Below are positions 1-10,926 of a stretch of DNA of 64,000 nt, in pieces; the first letter of the stretch is position 1; every line of letters starts with the position of its first letter. Origin of the DNA: Thelephora terrestris (Eukaryota; Basidiomycota; Agaricomycetes; Thelephorales; Thelephoraceae); contig WIUZ02000004.1 of assembly GCA_015956445.1 (NCBI GenBank), positions 1 through 64,000 of the forward strand, read 5' to 3'. The notes beneath the pieces were generated by a model. It did not search any database, had not been told where the DNA came from, and saw only the letters and a list, made by a program, of their open reading frames with translations. The position numbers were made by a program, and so were the translations under genes.

Positions 1-3000
1 CTATAAATGGCGAAAATAGGGCAATAATCGCGATAATCGGGCCTATTATTTTTGAACCGATCCGTACAGGATAGTCGAGGAAGCCATTCCCGAGATGGAG
101 CCTTGTGGTAATCCTCTACTGCGCGGAAGCAAAAGAAGTTAAGCTTTGTGGTTATCGAAGCGCGTACGCGTACCGACGAATTGGAGACACTTGGATCCCT
201 AACCGGTGAACGTGATAGGGATGCATCGTGTCCGACGTGGCAACGCGGTATATGTATTTTGTATATCCGTGTGGGCAGAATCAAAATGCGATGATTGGGA
301 TTCATGTCTATTCGTCTACAATGGCGCCACACCCGCATATACATCACATCAAGTCCATCAGAGTGATGTCTGGGAAGGGGCAATGAAGTAAACGTGGTCA
401 GCGGACTCGGACTCGTGGCAAGCTCACGCGAGAGGAGGAGGGGCTAGACTTGCGTCACAGAGTAATAGGAAGGATCCGCGTGGCACCTCTTTCGAGAAAA
501 AAAAAACCAAACTAAAAGATCTGAGGCAGAACTTTGGTGCCCACAATCTTGGTCGCTTCTTGACGTTATCGCCGTTTTGTCGAAAATTTCAACGAACGCA
601 GAACATATAGCCAGCTCATGAACTTGTGGGCTCGCGTGGACAACGCGTGTAGGACAATATGCTACGCCTTCTCGGGCGGCTGGTACTTCCTCCATGAATA
701 ACCATACGTACGAGCAACTCGCAGCCAAAACGCAAAAAGCGAGATAAAAGAACGCGTCTGGTTGCGTCACGACCCCTTTTGAGGTGGCAGATGTCAGGAA
801 AACACCAATCAGCTACCGAGAACTGCCATACCGTAAATCGCATGATGTCTTTTCTATGTCTCGCATGCAATGGCTCGGGAATGAACCCAAATCTATCCTG
901 TCAAATTCTGTAGAGATGACGAAGGCTGATAGAGAAAGCCTGGAAACTATGACGCGCTGCGCCGGCGAATACGTACAATAGGGCCTTTCATGACAAGCTG
1001 TCGTCACGACGCAGGAAAAGAGAGGGCGAATAGGAACCAGATTAAAAACCTGATCATGATCATGTCAAGTTTGGCAGTCCTGTGGTCCCGAGGACCAACG
1101 GAGGTGGGTACAGGGGTCTGTCTCTCGTCCCATTTGACCCGTTTGAGCGATTTTGCGGACTCGAAGCTAGCGGTCCAGGCTTGATGGGATTTTCGCGATA
1201 AGATATGGTAGGTGCTGGCACGAGCGACGAGCAAATGACCAAATCAAAGAGAGGGAGATGAAAACGCCGTTAGGAGGATGTGAGATGAACAATAACGACG
1301 AGCAGGACGGTCTCTGGCAGACAATGGGGGAGATGGGCTATGTTCGACTGGGCGTCCGCAGACATCGTGTCTATTGTCGGCGCGTCTTTGAGCGACGTTG
1401 ACGGTTTGGTGGGTTTGCGGCTCCGAAAGGGATCCTAGGCCGAGAGCTAACGCACGTCAAGACGGTCAGATCTGAGCGCAGGGGAGAAAACGCCTGTGAT
1501 TGTACGCCCGATAACGTCGAACGAGGCGATATTAACAGGCTGTAGATCAATAGAATAGGTAACATGAACCCAACTGACCAGACGCTAGTCTTGTGGTCGT
1601 CCTCCTCCGCTTCGTGTAATGGCTCCACTTAGAGCAGATCAAAGTATATGAACATCAGGGCTAGACCTGACGCTCAATTAGTAGCTTTGGCCCCTGGTTA
1701 AGCCACGTAGCATTCGGAGGTACTCGACTATTTCTGTAGAAAACGTCCGTTAGATTGTGCGAGCACAAGCGAGACAGAATTACCTCACGCCGCGAAGGGG
1801 GAGGACCATGCTGGAGGACTCTGACAAAAGGCGGAGTGGCCGAACTCTCGTTCACAAAACTCCGGATTTAGCCTGGTTTCCCACGATAATATCGCAGAAA
1901 CAAGAGGACATCCAACGCGGTTAGGACGCTGATGCCATTACCCCCAACAACTTGAGGCTGATGCCTAGTAGGGGGTTTGAATTCAGATGGTAAGGACCTG
2001 TGGGAGGGAATCGCGTAGGGCTGCGGGTTTCAGCAAATACCGGGAAGATGCGAGGGCAGAATCTCACCGCGCAACGACTTTGACTCGGTGGATACCCAGG
2101 CTTGCTGACTTCCCGTCTTCGCGATTTCATTTGCGGGCCAGCATTGAGTGAAAATATCAGTCTCTTGGAATGAGGCAGATTAGATGTCAAGCGGTGTCGC
2201 GCGACAACAGAGTTTCGCTGAGAAGAACCGCGCATTGCATGCCAATCCCATAAAATACGATAAAACAGTGCCCTCAAGTAGATGGGCGCTGCGCGTCGGC
2301 GCAGCTGTGTATGTGTCATGAAAGTGTAATGGGGGCAATGGACCAAGCCACGAAGAGACTGTTTTGGCCTGCGTTGGAGTCTTGAAAACGTAAACCGGGG
2401 CGAGAAAGATCCGCAGAGGGTCTGGCCACGGCTCGAGTGGGTTCCCGAGGGCTGGGAATTTGTACGTGGATGCGTCTGGCAGAATAGCTGACCCTTGGTT
2501 GAGTGCTTCGTCGACTCAACTTTGCTAAATGAGATCCAGGGTCTACTGGCAACACAAGAAGGAGACCATGGCTGTTCCCTGGAGAGAATTGAAATCGTAG
2601 TCAGCTTCAGAACAAGTCACGAGTGGCAGTTGCGGTCAACGGTCACCACAGCCTACCGAGATTAAGGGCAATCAGCCTCGTACCGTGGTTCTGGCTTCCT
2701 TTTACCCTCTCGTGAGACGCTTGCCTTTACAAATATTTCCCTCGTGGACCTCTCCTAGAGAGACCGGGACTTGCCACGAGACGGTCCCTCCCTGCCTGGG
2801 TTTGGTCATTCGGTGTCAGGCCAATGGCACACCGCCATCTCATACCCCCACTCCCATCATAATTTCATTCCGGGACCACCGGATGAGGAAACAAATATTG
2901 TCACAGGACGCCTATAAGCAAGACAGGCGACCAGACTCTTGTTTCTCGTTATCCCCGTCACCTCCTCCCACCTCCTCACCCCCCACCGCCGTTTTGTGAA

Positions 3001-3011
3001 ACGCCAAAGCC
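1..3011. other. Gene-free stretch, no supported feature
   Basis: Six-frame reading gives only short, overlapping open frames on both strands with no recognisable domain, no plausible exon chain and no repeat family. The last 300 bases before 3012 are pyrimidine-rich, with runs of C and CT, as expected of a basidiomycete promoter and 5' UTR for the gene starting at 3012. I see no transposon ends or tRNA here. Confidence 0.5.
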
Positions 3012-4229
3012 ATGGCCGACTACGAGAGATCACCGAAATCATATCACCGGAGCTATAAACCCACCAGTGACCCCACCTCAGCCTGGGTCAGTCGCCTTTC
3101 TCGCGAGCACGCGGCACAGTTTACAGAAATGCCGCCGTCAGACACGGAGTCTGCGATATTTTCATCGGATTCTGACGCAGAAAGCTCCCATTCCGTCCCC
3201 CCACGTTTTGTTCACCGTCTCCCTGATGGGAGAGAGGAGGATGTTTCGGGCGGCTACTATACGAACCAAAACGCGTCCTCGCGGGATGTCCGGTCGAGGG
3301 CGAATTCAGGCCCTGTGAACTATGGACCCCCTCCGCCCCGTCACCACTCACGTTCCTTGCACCCGCCCGGGGGCCACCCCAGGGTTCAAGGGCACCCCCC
3401 CAGACCCCGCTCTTCTAGCGCGAACATCCGCCCCCCGGAGCAGATACGGATTCGACCAGCTCAGCGGTCCATGACACCCAACTCAGCCGGGTACATGAGT
3501 TCGAGGTCCTCCCAAGGACACCACCCCCGGACCTCATCCGTTCTGGCACCCAGTCCACGTCAGGCGTATGACCATGGTTCTCCAGATGCCCCACATCATG
3601 ATGATTGGGTCAGGAAGTACGGTCCTCCTCAGCCGATCATGTTCTCCAACTCTGTTCCTCCTTCGAAATACGACATGCCCTCACGCGACTACTCCGCCAA
3701 CGGCTACCGCTCTCACTCGTCGTCGAGGCCCCCAAGACCGACCGTCATCGGATCTCCCTCTTCACAGATGTCACTGTTGACTAAGGAAAACACGATCGCC
3801 AACGGTCGCAGCCGAGCGTTTTCGCGGGGCCCCATCGAAGATAACTGGTCCGTGATTGATGAAGACGAAGAATGGGAAAAGGAGCAACAACGTGCAGCTT
3901 ACCGACGTGGACGCACTTCTTCTCAAACGTCCAACTCTCCTCCCCTCACTCACTCCCGCTCCCGCACCACCTCCTCATCGAGCGGTTACTATCCTCCAAG
4001 GTCTTCGGTGAGTTTTTCCTATACTAAAACAGGGCTGCGTAAGCTTATCCGTTCGAAGGGCCCAGAAAAGATGGGACCTCCCCCCGCCCATTCCACTGGG
4101 GCTGGCTCGATGAAGCGTCATTTTTTCAGCCGCTGGTTCAGAAACGACAGCGATAAGGATCTGCGCACTGTCACTGCTCCTCCTCAAAATCGCCTCCGTC
4201 GACACTCTTTCGGCAGCTCGAGGCGTTGA
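3012..4229 (+). CDS. Disordered Ser/Pro/Arg-rich hypothetical protein
   Basis: This is a single open frame of 405 residues starting at the first in-frame ATG, with a CT-rich leader just upstream. I do not recognise the family. Almost the whole protein is low-complexity Ser, Pro, His and Arg, which implies intrinsic disorder. The only denser parts are an acidic patch near residue 280 (EDNWSVIDEDEEWEKEQQR) and a basic-aromatic C-terminus with KRHFFSRWFRN. It converges tail to tail on another disordered protein gene on the other strand. A GTGAGT inside the frame near 4008 could start a 51-base intron ending at about 4058. That length is a multiple of three, so both forms would stay in frame. The protein is probably real, judged from its length and codon pattern; its function is unknown. 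Confidence 0.7.
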   Translation: MADYERSPKSYHRSYKPTSDPTSAWVSRLSREHAAQFTEMPPSDTESAIFSSDSDAESSHSVPPRFVHRLPDGREEDVSGGYYTNQNASSRDVRSRANSGPVNYGPPPPRHHSRSLHPPGGHPRVQGHPPRPRSSSANIRPPEQIRIRPAQRSMTPNSAGYMSSRSSQGHHPRTSSVLAPSPRQAYDHGSPDAPHHDDWVRKYGPPQPIMFSNSVPPSKYDMPSRDYSANGYRSHSSSRPPRPTVIGSPSSQMSLLTKENTIANGRSRAFSRGPIEDNWSVIDEDEEWEKEQQRAAYRRGRTSSQTSNSPPLTHSRSRTTSSSSGYYPPRSSVSFSYTKTGLRKLIRSKGPEKMGPPPAHSTGAGSMKRHFFSRWFRNDSDKDLRTVTAPPQNRLRRHSFGSSRR

Positions 4230-4831
4230 GCATAGTTAAAGGTAGTCTTCTGAACAATCCCAAATAACCCCGTTGTACATTTAACCAAAACATATGCCGC
4301 CGTATGCTTGAGACCAGTTTTATGTCGCGATTCCTCGTTTAACAAATACCCCTCCGTATGCAAATCGTTTCTTGGGTTTTTTGATGTCGCACACTCTTTC
4401 CTTAGTTTCCGAGACCTATAATCCACATAGACAATCATAGACAGTGTAAATTGACATATGCATCAAGTATGTACACTCATGCCAGTTTGCGCATACCCAA
4501 TAGATGATGAGTATAGCGCAGGTATTCAAAAAGTCTGGGAGGGAGAAACCTAGGTAAGTGCATCGTCTAATTAATGGACAGACCAGACTCTTCAGAGGGA
4601 GGGCACGTAGTATGTGAAGCTTGAAGGCGCAAAGGAGAAACAAAAACAGGTGTCGCATAGGGGAGGAGGTATCGGTAGAGCTGTGATAAAATAAAAATCC
4701 GCGGATTAAAGTATGACGGGAACAGGTTGGAAAGCGGGTGAAAGCGGGATGAACAACGACTGGGAAAACGGCTGTGAGAAGGTTATCTGAAACCAAAGCG
4801 TGAAGGAGAAACACGGGGAATATGTCGACAA
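4230..4831. other. Convergent 3' UTR region
   Basis: This spacer lies between two convergent genes. It is AT-richer than its flanks and has no supported coding frame. It presumably holds both 3' UTRs and polyadenylation signals. Confidence 0.5.
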
Positions 4832-5770
4832 TCAGTAGCTGCTCCGTCGCCGATGCGAGCTCGATCGTGACTTTGATCTTGAGCTGTTGCGGCTGCCACC
4901 GGTGAGGCCGAAGCCGCCAAAGATTCGTTTGAGGAATGTCGGCTCTGGTTGTTTTTCTTGATGCCGTGGTCTATCCCTCGCAGGTTCATGTCTATACTCC
5001 ACTTTGTGAGTTTGCGGGTTCTGATAAGCGTCAAGTGGGCATTAGTGATACACGGCAAATAAGCGGCGGGAGAGGAAACGTACCATAAATCCGACCTTTT
5101 CACCCGGTGGCGAAATAATCACGTACTGCTCTCCATGCTGCGGGGGAGGTAGGTGAAGGACCCTGCCGTGCGAACCATTTTCTAGGCGAACGACTCTCCT
5201 GCCAGGAGCGTCTCTGTCTGTCGTGTGTGCTCGGCTGGTGGAGGAAGATCGATGGTGATGGCTACGGTCGTAGCGCGATGAATAATGGGAGGACTTTGAG
5301 GGAGACTTGTTAGATGAAGAGCGATGCGGCGAGGAGCGACGGCTGTCATGTCTGTCATGCCTCCTCTGAGATGAATTGGGGAGGACGACCGTTTGGCCAG
5401 CGTTCACAGGATGCACAATCGTTGCCTGATGGGCGGGCATCGTCATTGATCGAGGTTGCGTGTGTCGTGGTTCTGGGCGGACATCACGAGTCGTCTGAGA
5501 TCGCACAGGAGGCTGACGTGCGGACTTGGTTGGGGTGGTAGTAGAAGATGGGGCGGAGGTGGTAGATGAGCGTGATCTAGGGGGGCTCTTAACTGGGTTC
5601 CGAGAGCTCTGTTCTTTGGGGAGTGGCTTCGCAGGAATGTATGTAGATGGCATGAATGGATTGCCATAGTTTTGGGTATGATCCGACTGAGAGGACACCC
5701 AGTTGGATACTCTAAGCTGGGTGCTCATGAATTTCTCGTAGGCAGCGGGGGAGTAGTCGTATTCTGTCAT
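4832..5770 (-). CDS. Disordered basic hypothetical protein, two exons
   Basis: Exon 1 runs 5770-5084 and starts MTEYDYSPAAYEKFM. A 63-base intron (5021-5083, GTACGT...TCAG) joins it in frame to exon 2, 5020-4832. The protein is about 290 residues. Most of it is Ser, Arg, His and Pro repeats. A folded-looking stretch near the end of exon 1 (LHLPPPQHGEQYVIISPPGE) is followed in exon 2 by PTFLKRIFGGFG and a terminal Arg-Ser tail. The splice joins GEKVGFM to NPQTHKVEYRHE without breaking the frame. I recognise no named family; it may be a lineage-specific basidiomycete protein. The short FLKRIFGGF segment could be an amphipathic or membrane-contact helix, which is inference only. Confidence 0.7.
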
Positions 5771-6342
5771 GGCGGTGAAAGGAAGAGATGGTGCGGCGAT
5801 TAGGCAAAGAGTTGGGGGGGTGAGATAAAACGAGGCAACAACTTTAGGGTATCTATTGGTTTTGGAAAGAACCCGATGAGCGTGCGTCACAGACTTTGGG
5901 GAACCGGCTACGACCGACTGGGCGGACTCACACTATGACGGCCGAGTAAGATTGCTTGAAGGAGATGGACAGTGGGAAAGAACGGAAGGCCGTGCGGAGG
6001 CAGGAAGCTCAAATAGCAATCACACCGACGAGGCGTGGCGTCCCTGCGTGCGCACAACACATGGTCAATGACAACTCTCGGCATTCATCTTTATAGAATT
6101 GGCCGCATTTGCGCCTCACCTACCTCGTTTCCTTCTAAATAGCGAGGGCCGTCCTCCAGAGCCGTTGCAGTCGACGACAGTGGCGTCGGCGGGAGCAAGA
6201 GGACAACGTCTGACTGGTCCCATTGACGGAGCCCACCGAGTTCGGCCCGTCCGGTAACTCCCGCGTGGCTGTGCTCCGGTTTCCCATCCGCTTTGAATTC
6301 CATGATATCGCCCACATCCTATACTAGATGTTCTATCCTATC
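5771..6342. other. Intergenic spacer
   Basis: This spacer lies between the end of RCE1 and the start of the disordered protein gene, both on the minus strand. It should hold the promoter of the latter. No supported gene is visible. Confidence 0.45.
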
Positions 6343-7530
6343 CTAATACCTCTTGAGATGGTCTTGCCAATACAAGCTATCTGTATCCAACGTCCAATTC
6401 CGCATCGCGTAGATGTACCCTACGATACCAAGCAGATACATGAAGATGATGCCTGAGAAAGGGTCAATTCAGTCACGGCCATCCAGCTCTCGCAAATGAA
6501 GACTCTCACTCGCTCTTCTATGCGGCAATGCCTGCAGTTCGTATGTGATCTGTGGCAGTCCCATGAAGTTACAAAACATGTGCGAGAACAACGGAGGGTA
6601 CACCGATCCGGCCCGAAGGAATAAGAAGGCACAATGATATCCAAACAACGTGGTATACGCGAGCTGGAATACTGTACGTACACAAACTCACACGTCAGCC
6701 GGATCTTCAACATTTGGGAAACGAGCTCACATGTAACGAGCAGCGCTTGCTTCGCTGCGGCTACCGTTTTCCCCTCGTTGTTATACATCTCCCAGGCGTG
6801 ATGAAGATGGGCTGTGTCACATGAATTCAAACCATGACCCCAGGAAGAATATCTTATACCCACCAAGGCCGAACAATAAAGGAGACAAGAATATCATCTT
6901 ATTCCTCGATGATCCCGCTAGGTGGTACACCGAAAGCACACACGCTCGGAACACCAATTCTTCGGTAATCGGACCAAAGAAATAGTTACGGAAACCGACA
7001 TAAGTGTTGAACACCGGCATCACATCGTAGTCCCATGACCACCTTGATTGGAAGGGGAGCTTGGATCCCAGAAACGTGGCATACAAGGGCCCAAGATAGA
7101 GGATCGGAGTCACAAGGTAAGGTAGCGGCGAATGATCTTCAAAGAACGTAAGACCTAGACGGGCCAGGGTCGAATCGAACGCCAGACTGGCATTCTACGA
7201 AGATGAGTTCTGGCTGGGCACGGTGGTTACCGGGTTTGCACCACTCACATTATCCAGATCGTCGACGATGTGCCAGACGAGTAAGAATACGACAGCGCAG
7301 CTCAGAATCGTGCTTATAGAAGCTGCGAGCATCCTCGCCTTAATCACATTCGGATCGTCCCTTGTCCTGTTCTGGGATGCGTTGGCATTGGAATCGTTCT
7401 GCTTTGAAGACCTCCCTAGCCTGGAACGTTTCGAAAGGTAGAGCGAGACGACGTATGATGAAGCAAAGAAAAAGGCGACTAGGTTCGCGCCCCTGGTCGA
7501 CAGTGGCGGTATCGGAAAGACGAGTGGCAT
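6343..7530 (-). CDS. RCE1: CAAX prenyl endopeptidase Rce1
   Basis: This is an integral ER-membrane protease of the ABI/CPBP family. It removes the last three residues (AAX) from farnesylated or geranylgeranylated CAAX proteins such as Ras and fungal pheromone precursors. Five exons (7530-7249, 7194-6864, 6811-6731, 6671-6510, 6452-6343) join in consistent phase to give 321 residues, close to family size. All diagnostic motifs are visible: GPITEELVFRACVL carries the catalytic EExxxR, FGLAHLHHAWE the first His motif (its first residues are created by the exon 2-3 splice), and FSHMFCNFMG the HxxxN motif. Several hydrophobic membrane segments are present, including the N-terminal one. The AAX step follows farnesyltransferase, whose beta subunit is encoded at about 46.4 kb in this window. 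Confidence 0.93.
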
Positions 7531-9090
7531 CGTCGAGACTTTACTGCTAGATCGGTGAGACAGATGATCGGCGGCAAACTCGACCTTCTCTTGCCTTCTT
7601 TGGTCCTCACGATGCTATGAACTGGTGGCCCCGAAGATATATCGATAACACCTGGGTCCAGAGGCCGTGATGAGGGTCGATGAAGGCCAAGCGCGGAATA
7701 TCCGAACCAAAATGACTGTATTCACCCACCGGCACGCCTCTACAATTGTGGGTCGTAATACGTGGTCTGCTTGAGGAGACTAGCGTCGCCCAGGAAGCAC
7801 AGTTCAGTCACTGTCGCAAGCCAATGTGTCGAGCCGGGCTCTCATTCAGACGATTGGGGTTCGAGTCCTCAGGCCTCACTAGTCACTGGACAATTTCACG
7901 CCTGCGGTTCTCTATCCTGCTTTATCTCAATTGAAGTGGATCCCTGTCGTCACCGCGGTTATGAGCTCTACAACTTGGATATACATTCTTTCATATTAAT
8001 GACGAGGATGGGGCTCGTGCAGTACAACGAGGATCATCACCGACGCTTTCTAACACCTCAACTTTCGCCATGCCTTCCAATAAACCCATCCCAAACGGCG
8101 CTGCCGATTCTACCAGGCCAAAGGTCAACCCCGAGAACGAGCTCCTTGGCGATGCTGGTCGCGGAGAGCTCTCCGAGGCTCAGGGCCAATCCCGAGGACA
8201 CCTTCCTTGATGACAGTGGCCATATCGATCACCAACGTTCAACAGTTCAAACGTTCACCATCGAGCACCACCACCACGCAGAAAAGTCCATCATCCTGAT
8301 CCGGAGCCTGCGGATGATAGATGTTCCTGCAGCGAAAACCCACGGCCTCTTTGATAAATTAGCAATGGGCGTCGCGGGCGAAGCGAGGGGTGCGGAACAA
8401 TCGGTATGTCCATGCCATTGAACTTGATTTGACCGTCGGATTGAAAATCCCGCCACGATGTCAGATGTCTGATCGCACTTCCAGCACTGCTGGAAGTCAC
8501 TAGTCAAGCTAGTCAGGTCTGACCACTAAAGGAGCACAACGTATTTTCCTCTTTGTATCTCTACTTTGTTTAACGTCCCTTGAACATATATGCGGATATA
8601 CACCCACCCACTGGTTCATCGTACACTGGTTTATACGCTGGCCTGGGGTAATCTGAGCATAACTCTCGAAGATGATTTGGCAGTTGACGAGGCCCTCGGA
8701 TGAGAGCGGGTCTCCCGGCGGACAGCCACCCATCCCCCGCAAATTTCTGCGCTAGTCAAAGTTTGTCAGACGCTCACCACCACCTGACAAAAACGAGTCT
8801 CCTGGAAACACACACACACTTGTCTAATTTGGGAATGTGGCTTAGACAGTAAGCACTGCGCCATTGTATTCTCAGATCGAACCGGTGCCGTGGGTTCACC
8901 CTACGGCAGCTCTTCGCCTCCGAGGAACGCAGAAGACGGGAGTTTTGGCAGGCATTGAATGACGTTCAAGATCTCCATGAATTGAGGGCATGATGTCAAT
9001 GGGAATCTCGAACCGGGCGGACTATACGCCAGGTGAAGTTGGGGCACAAAGGACACGAAGAAACATGACTTCATGAGAGGCTGACCTGAC
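7531..9090. other. Long spacer, possible short ORF at 8071
   Basis: No clear gene is visible. A 46-codon open frame starts at the ATG at 8071 (MPSNKPIPNGAADSTRPKVN...) and ends with TGA near 8210. Its composition looks protein-like, but it has no recognisable domain and no obvious splice partner. A tRNA-like B box (GGTTCGAGTCC, near 7858) is present, but no convincing cloverleaf surrounds it. Confidence 0.3.
8071..8211 (+). CDS. Tentative short hydrophilic ORF
   Basis: This ATG-initiated frame of 46 residues contains NENELLGDAGRG-like polar sequence (ENELLGDAGRGELSEAQ) and stops at TGA. It is rich in Gly, Glu, Asn and Pro, unlike random translations nearby. No family is recognised. It may be a small protein, the first exon of an unspliced longer gene, or chance. 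Confidence 0.25.
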
Positions 9091-10018
9091 TCATGAATCG
9101 GCATTGATAATATTATGGTGCTCCTTCAGCCTTCGCTCCTTTAGCTCGCGGTACCGTTGTATCGCGTTCTCCCTTTCTGCTTCCATCATTGCCTTCTGAA
9201 CCATCGAAACGACCGCATCCGATTTCTTGCCTTTCCCTGAGGTGGCCAAGATCTTCTTAGCGTTCCGCGGGAGATGCTTGATCTGGGGCGGGGCTTGAAC
9301 GATATCGTTGACACTTTTTGGTGTTGAAGTAGACGCTTTTGCAAAGTCTACTGAAGGCTTCCCACTTTGGTTTCGATCCTGGGCGGGGTCAGGATCGGGC
9401 TTAGTGCCACTACGAAGTTGTTTCATCTTGGTAGATGAAAGCGGATCGGATGAGTTCAAAGGTTTCTGAGATTTTCTGTCAGTCGTTTTTGGGGCGTCCT
9501 TCGCCAACTTCCGCATATGGGCCGAAGAGGACTGAACGGCGGACTTGACTAGAGGACGCATGTTATCCTCGACGCGCCTGTGTTGCTGTTAGAGTGGGCA
9601 CAGATGGAAAGCGTCAACTCAACTTGTTGAAATGAGCCAACGATTCGCCTGGCTGTATCCTCATCTGTGAGAGCCTCAGGTCTTCCGAAGCAGCGCCAGC
9701 GTCCGATCCCTTTATTCTGGACTTCTTTTGAGATCTACGCTGAGAAACGGCTTCGGTATTACCCTGTTCCCGTTTTCGCTTCCCAAGAGATTGCTTCCAT
9801 TCAGAGCGAATCTGGGACGCGTTCAAGACGCGGGCGATGGATTTTGGGATCGATTCCTCACGGAGGTTTCGTGAGGCCTGTGAGGGTGCTTGATCCGTGG
9901 TCCTTTTGATAGAAAGTTTTTCTCAACGTTGTCGGAGTGAAACCCGAGTAACACGACAGCCATACCTCTCGGCCCGCTCTTTCTCGCGCACAGAGCGTTT
10001 TGCACGTTTGTGTGGCAT
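9091..10018 (-). CDS. CCDC137-like basic nuclear protein
   Basis: Three exons are inferred. Exon 1 starts at 10018 (MPHKRAKRSVREKERAER). A short intron (GTATGG...AAAG) leads to the exon with ESIPKSIARVLNASQIRSEW. A second intron (GTTGAG...ACACAG) then joins SLAHFNK to RVEDNMRPLVKS. The protein is about 300 residues, rich in Lys and Arg, and ends in a coiled-coil-like tail (MEAERENAIQRYRELKERRL). The PHKR start and the RxxPGESLxHFNxRVE block resemble animal CCDC137 and its fungal relatives, basic proteins associated with nucleoli and chromosomes. The assignment is from memory and is tentative. The start is head to head with VPS22, 152 bases away, so the two probably share a promoter region. 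Confidence 0.65.
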
Positions 10019-10170
10019 CGAGGAAAGAAATTTCGATTACATAATCGTTGCCAATCATATCCAATCAGAGTGTGTCCCTGGTCGATCACCGGTGTCCAAT
10101 TGTTTGAGTCACCGCTACGGTCATTCCGTTTGGTTACGACGGTCACTTCCCCATCGGAGCCTGGCAAGAC
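10019..10170. promoter_or_regulatory. Divergent promoter, CCDC137-like and VPS22
   Basis: A 152-base gap separates the two opposing start codons. It must hold both core promoters and both 5' UTRs. No TATA box or known operator was recognised. Confidence 0.5.
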
Positions 10171-10926
10171 ATGCATCGTCTAGGAGGGGTCGGAATCGCT
10201 GCGTTCGACAGACAGAAGCTCTCGACTCAGTCGTACGCTCAGCTATCTAATCAACTATCAAAAACCCAGGTCGACAACCTGCAGGCGCAATTGACCCTGT
10301 TTCGCGAATCTCTCCTTCGCTTCGCTTCCACACACCGAGAAGACATCAAGAAGGACCCGAACTTCCGTCATGCTTTCCAGCAGATGTGCTCCAATATCGG
10401 AGTCGATCCGTTGGCTGGCCCTAGAAAAGGAGGTTGGTGGGCTGAGGCGCTCGATCTGGGGGACTGGCAGTACGAGCTCGGCGTTCAGATCGTCGACATT
10501 TGCGTCAGCACTCGTGAACGCAACGGGGGGCTCATCGAAGTAAACGAGTTGGTTAGGATCCTGACAAAGCTGCGAGGGCTGGAGGCTGGTGCGATAACCG
10601 AGGAGGACGTTGTCAGAAGCATCAAGACCCTTGAACCACTCGGCGCGGGGTACGAGGTCATCGAGATGGATGGGGGGAAGAAGATGGTCAGGAGTGTGGT
10701 CAAGCAGCTGGATCAGGACCAAACCGTCGTCCTTGCCGTGGCACAGGTTCATGGTGGAATGGTAGACGAGCAGATGCTGATGCGAGAGAAAGGTTGGACA
10801 GAAGCAAGAGCGAAGGCGGCTTTGCAGAACATGCTCCTTCGCGACGGTTTGTGCTGGCTGGACGAGCAGGGCGAAGGCGACACAGTCCTCTATTGGGTTC
10901 CATCGGCGATGCAATGGGATCCGTGA
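10171..10926 (+). CDS. VPS22: ESCRT-II subunit Vps22/Snf8
   Basis: Snf8 is one of the three ESCRT-II subunits on endosomes. It helps sort ubiquitinated membrane cargo into multivesicular bodies. This is a single exon of 251 residues, the usual length for the family. It opens MHRLGGVGIAAFDRQKL, matches the family start (RxGxGxxA), and has the helical N-terminal segment QLSKTQVDNLQAQLTLFRES. The middle carries DPLAGPRKGGWWAEALDLGD and YELGVQIVDIC, and the C-terminal half shows tandem winged-helix sequence (GAGYEVIEMDGGKKMVRSV; LQNMLLRDGLCWLDEQ). No intron is needed. It is divergent from the CCDC137-like gene. Confidence 0.92.
   Translation: MHRLGGVGIAAFDRQKLSTQSYAQLSNQLSKTQVDNLQAQLTLFRESLLRFASTHREDIKKDPNFRHAFQQMCSNIGVDPLAGPRKGGWWAEALDLGDWQYELGVQIVDICVSTRERNGGLIEVNELVRILTKLRGLEAGAITEEDVVRSIKTLEPLGAGYEVIEMDGGKKMVRSVVKQLDQDQTVVLAVAQVHGGMVDEQMLMREKGWTEARAKAALQNMLLRDGLCWLDEQGEGDTVLYWVPSAMQWDP

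Noticed and set aside
1921-2555. Overlapping minus-strand frames of 141 and 79 codons
   Set aside because: No recognisable motif, no consistent splice joins and a random-like composition.
4008-4032. 25-base GT...ACTAAAACAG stretch that looks like a minimal intron
   Set aside because: It is too short for splicing in this organism and would break the reading frame.
7770-7885. tRNA-like sequence with a perfect B box (GGTTCGAGTCC)
   Set aside because: The T arm pairs, but the acceptor stem pairs at only about five of seven positions, the A box is poor and no anticodon arm forms.
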